From: Chromera velia
Taxonomy: Eukaryota; Sar; Chromeraceae
Direction: 5' to 3'
Length of the DNA stretch: 55,000 nucleotides
NCBI GenBank assembly: GCA_018398765.1
Contig: JAHBMJ010004247.1
Location: 1-55,000 of the forward strand
A program made the position numbers and the translations under genes. Positions 53,965-55,000 of the stretch are shown here, piece after piece (the first letter of the stretch is position 1; the number at the start of each line of letters is the position of its first letter). Below the pieces are notes generated by a model that was not told the DNA's origin, searched no databases, and saw only the letters and a program-made list of their open reading frames with translations.

Positions 53965-54505
53965 GCATTCCATAGGTGGGCGACGTGGGAGGGGCAGCGA
54001 CCAGCATGAGACGACCGACACCAGGATCGTAGTCCCAAAGAAGAAGGTGGTCGAGGATGTGATCGCAAAGAACATTAGCAACCTCAAGCCCCTGAAGAAA
54101 TCCCAGAAAGTTTCCTTTGACCCCGCAAAGGACTGCGAGATCGTAGAGCTCCATGCGTACGACGAAAGAGAGGATCCAACCTCTTCAAAGGGGTGGTGTC
54201 TGGTCAGAGTCAAGTGCGGTGTCTGCACTCTGGCCTCCGAGTCAGAGAACGACTGCATATAGAAGTGTTGGTAGACCGGGAAGGCAATGAGGATGCAGAA
54301 ATTCGAGGGACCCATCCTCTCCACACATGCAGAGGACGTAGCCCAGCAGACCCTGCCCTCGAAGGGTGCGTCCAAAGCAAAGAATGACACTCTAGCTAAC
54401 TCCAGCCGGGGGGTCCGGGAGGAAGGGGTTGACGCAGACAAACGAGAATACGTCTCCCAAGTCTGCGAAGGCTGTACTCAAGGATGACACCAACGGCCAT
54501 GGCAA
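53965..54505 (+). pseudogene. Degraded coding region, head to head with the previous one
   Basis: On the + strand a frame reads TDTRIVVPKKKVVEDVIAKN, KSQKVSFDPAKDCEIVELHAY and GWCLVRVKCGVCTLASESEND up to a TAG at 54260-54262. Coding texture then continues in shifted frames to SPKSAKAVLKDDTNGHGK-stop at 54503-54508. The product is charged and Lys-rich. No family was recognised. It begins about 15 bp from the start of the - strand coding region, without a clear intergenic promoter. Confidence 0.45.
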
Positions 54506-54508
54506 GTA

Positions 54509-55000
54509 AAGTTTGTTTCCTAGTTTATTTCTCTCAGTTTCTCTCTTTTATTTATGTATTAAGAGGGCATCAAAAGCAAAGAATCGTTTTCTGCATCTCT
54601 CACTGTCTTATGACAAGCCGTTCTTCATCTGCTTTTGCTTTTGACAAAGCTTAGCCCTTCATTAATTTTGTGTCTGCCTCATCGCATACATGCCCCTTTG
54701 TTGCATCGATCATTAATAAAAGATAGATCCCTATTGCCCTGGGCTAAGCCCCCGCCTCGTTTCATCTGTTTGGCCATTGTTTTTGAGTTCGTGCAGGGAC
54801 CGGTTCAATTCATTCTGCTTCATTTAACCGTCTGAGACTGACTGAGATCATTTTAGTCATTTGTCTGGTCATGCATGACTCTGATTGACCGTCATACATG
54901 AGTCTGATCAATCATAGAGAGATGCATCATCAGTTGAGAGCTTGGTTTAGATGGTTCAAGCCCGGTTCTCATGGTTTTGATTGGGTTCCTTCTAGTTCAG
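54509..55000. other. Right flank, no gene recognised
   Basis: No supported gene. Repeated CTGATTGA/GACTGA and GGTTCAAGCCCGGTTCTC-type phrases occur toward the end. Nothing else noted. Confidence 0.35.

Noticed and set aside
53965-54441. - strand continuation of the 53197-53950 coding region to the right
   Set aside because: The + strand frame in this interval has better coding texture, so the - strand frame here is probably its antisense shadow.

Overview
This window reads as chromosomal DNA of a eukaryote, most likely a single-celled alga or other protist. The evidence is GT-AG introns of about 100-600 nt joining short phase-matched exons, no bacterial operons, long purine/pyrimidine microsatellites, and dense nested retrotransposons. 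I cannot name the species. Host genes are few; most of the 55 kb is layered mobile elements, nearly all broken by stops and frameshifts.

Layout. 547-13336: a degenerate Ty3/Gypsy chromovirus (RT, RNase H, integrase, chromodomain, + strand) bracketed by 728-bp LTRs. It carries a pair of 460-bp direct repeats (5487-5944, 8858-9319) and a spliced gene-like segment on the - strand (9572-10408). Its right LTR is split by a 563-bp hAT-like MITE with an 8-bp target duplication. 13337-18920: inverted-repeat elements, including a 200-bp hairpin and a palindromic element hit by a 5'-truncated LINE-like fragment. 18926-31183: a 12.3-kb Ty1/Copia element on the - strand with equal 237-bp LTRs. Its pol is interrupted at about 19.94-26.12 kb by a Penelope-like element (PLE) whose GIY-YIG nuclease lies before (N-terminal to) its reverse transcriptase, flanked by 340-bp direct repeats. 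31184-34500: AT-rich, no gene seen. 34517-36347: the best host gene, a spliced, secreted cysteine-repeat protein (- strand). 36757-37235: a GC-rich palindrome containing two undetermined bases. 38704-39102: a small two-exon gene (+). 39267-43866: a second MITE copy split by a 4.2-kb terminal-inverted-repeat element full of microsatellites. About 44.5-52.3 kb: a LINE (- strand) with a charged 32-residue repeat region, serine-rich ORF, endonuclease, RT and RNase H. 52740-54505: two head-to-head degraded coding regions of unknown function.

Order of events inferred from nesting: the PLE entered an existing Copia copy, a MITE entered the chromovirus right LTR, and a 4.2-kb element entered another MITE copy. 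Both LTR elements carry Asn where catalytic Asp is expected at several active sites (Copia protease, integrase and RT; chromovirus RT), whereas the PLE and LINE RTs keep their Asp pairs. The regions most worth following up are the permuted PLE, the repeated Asp-to-Asn pattern, the tRNA-like box inside the chromovirus LTR, and the two well-supported spliced genes.
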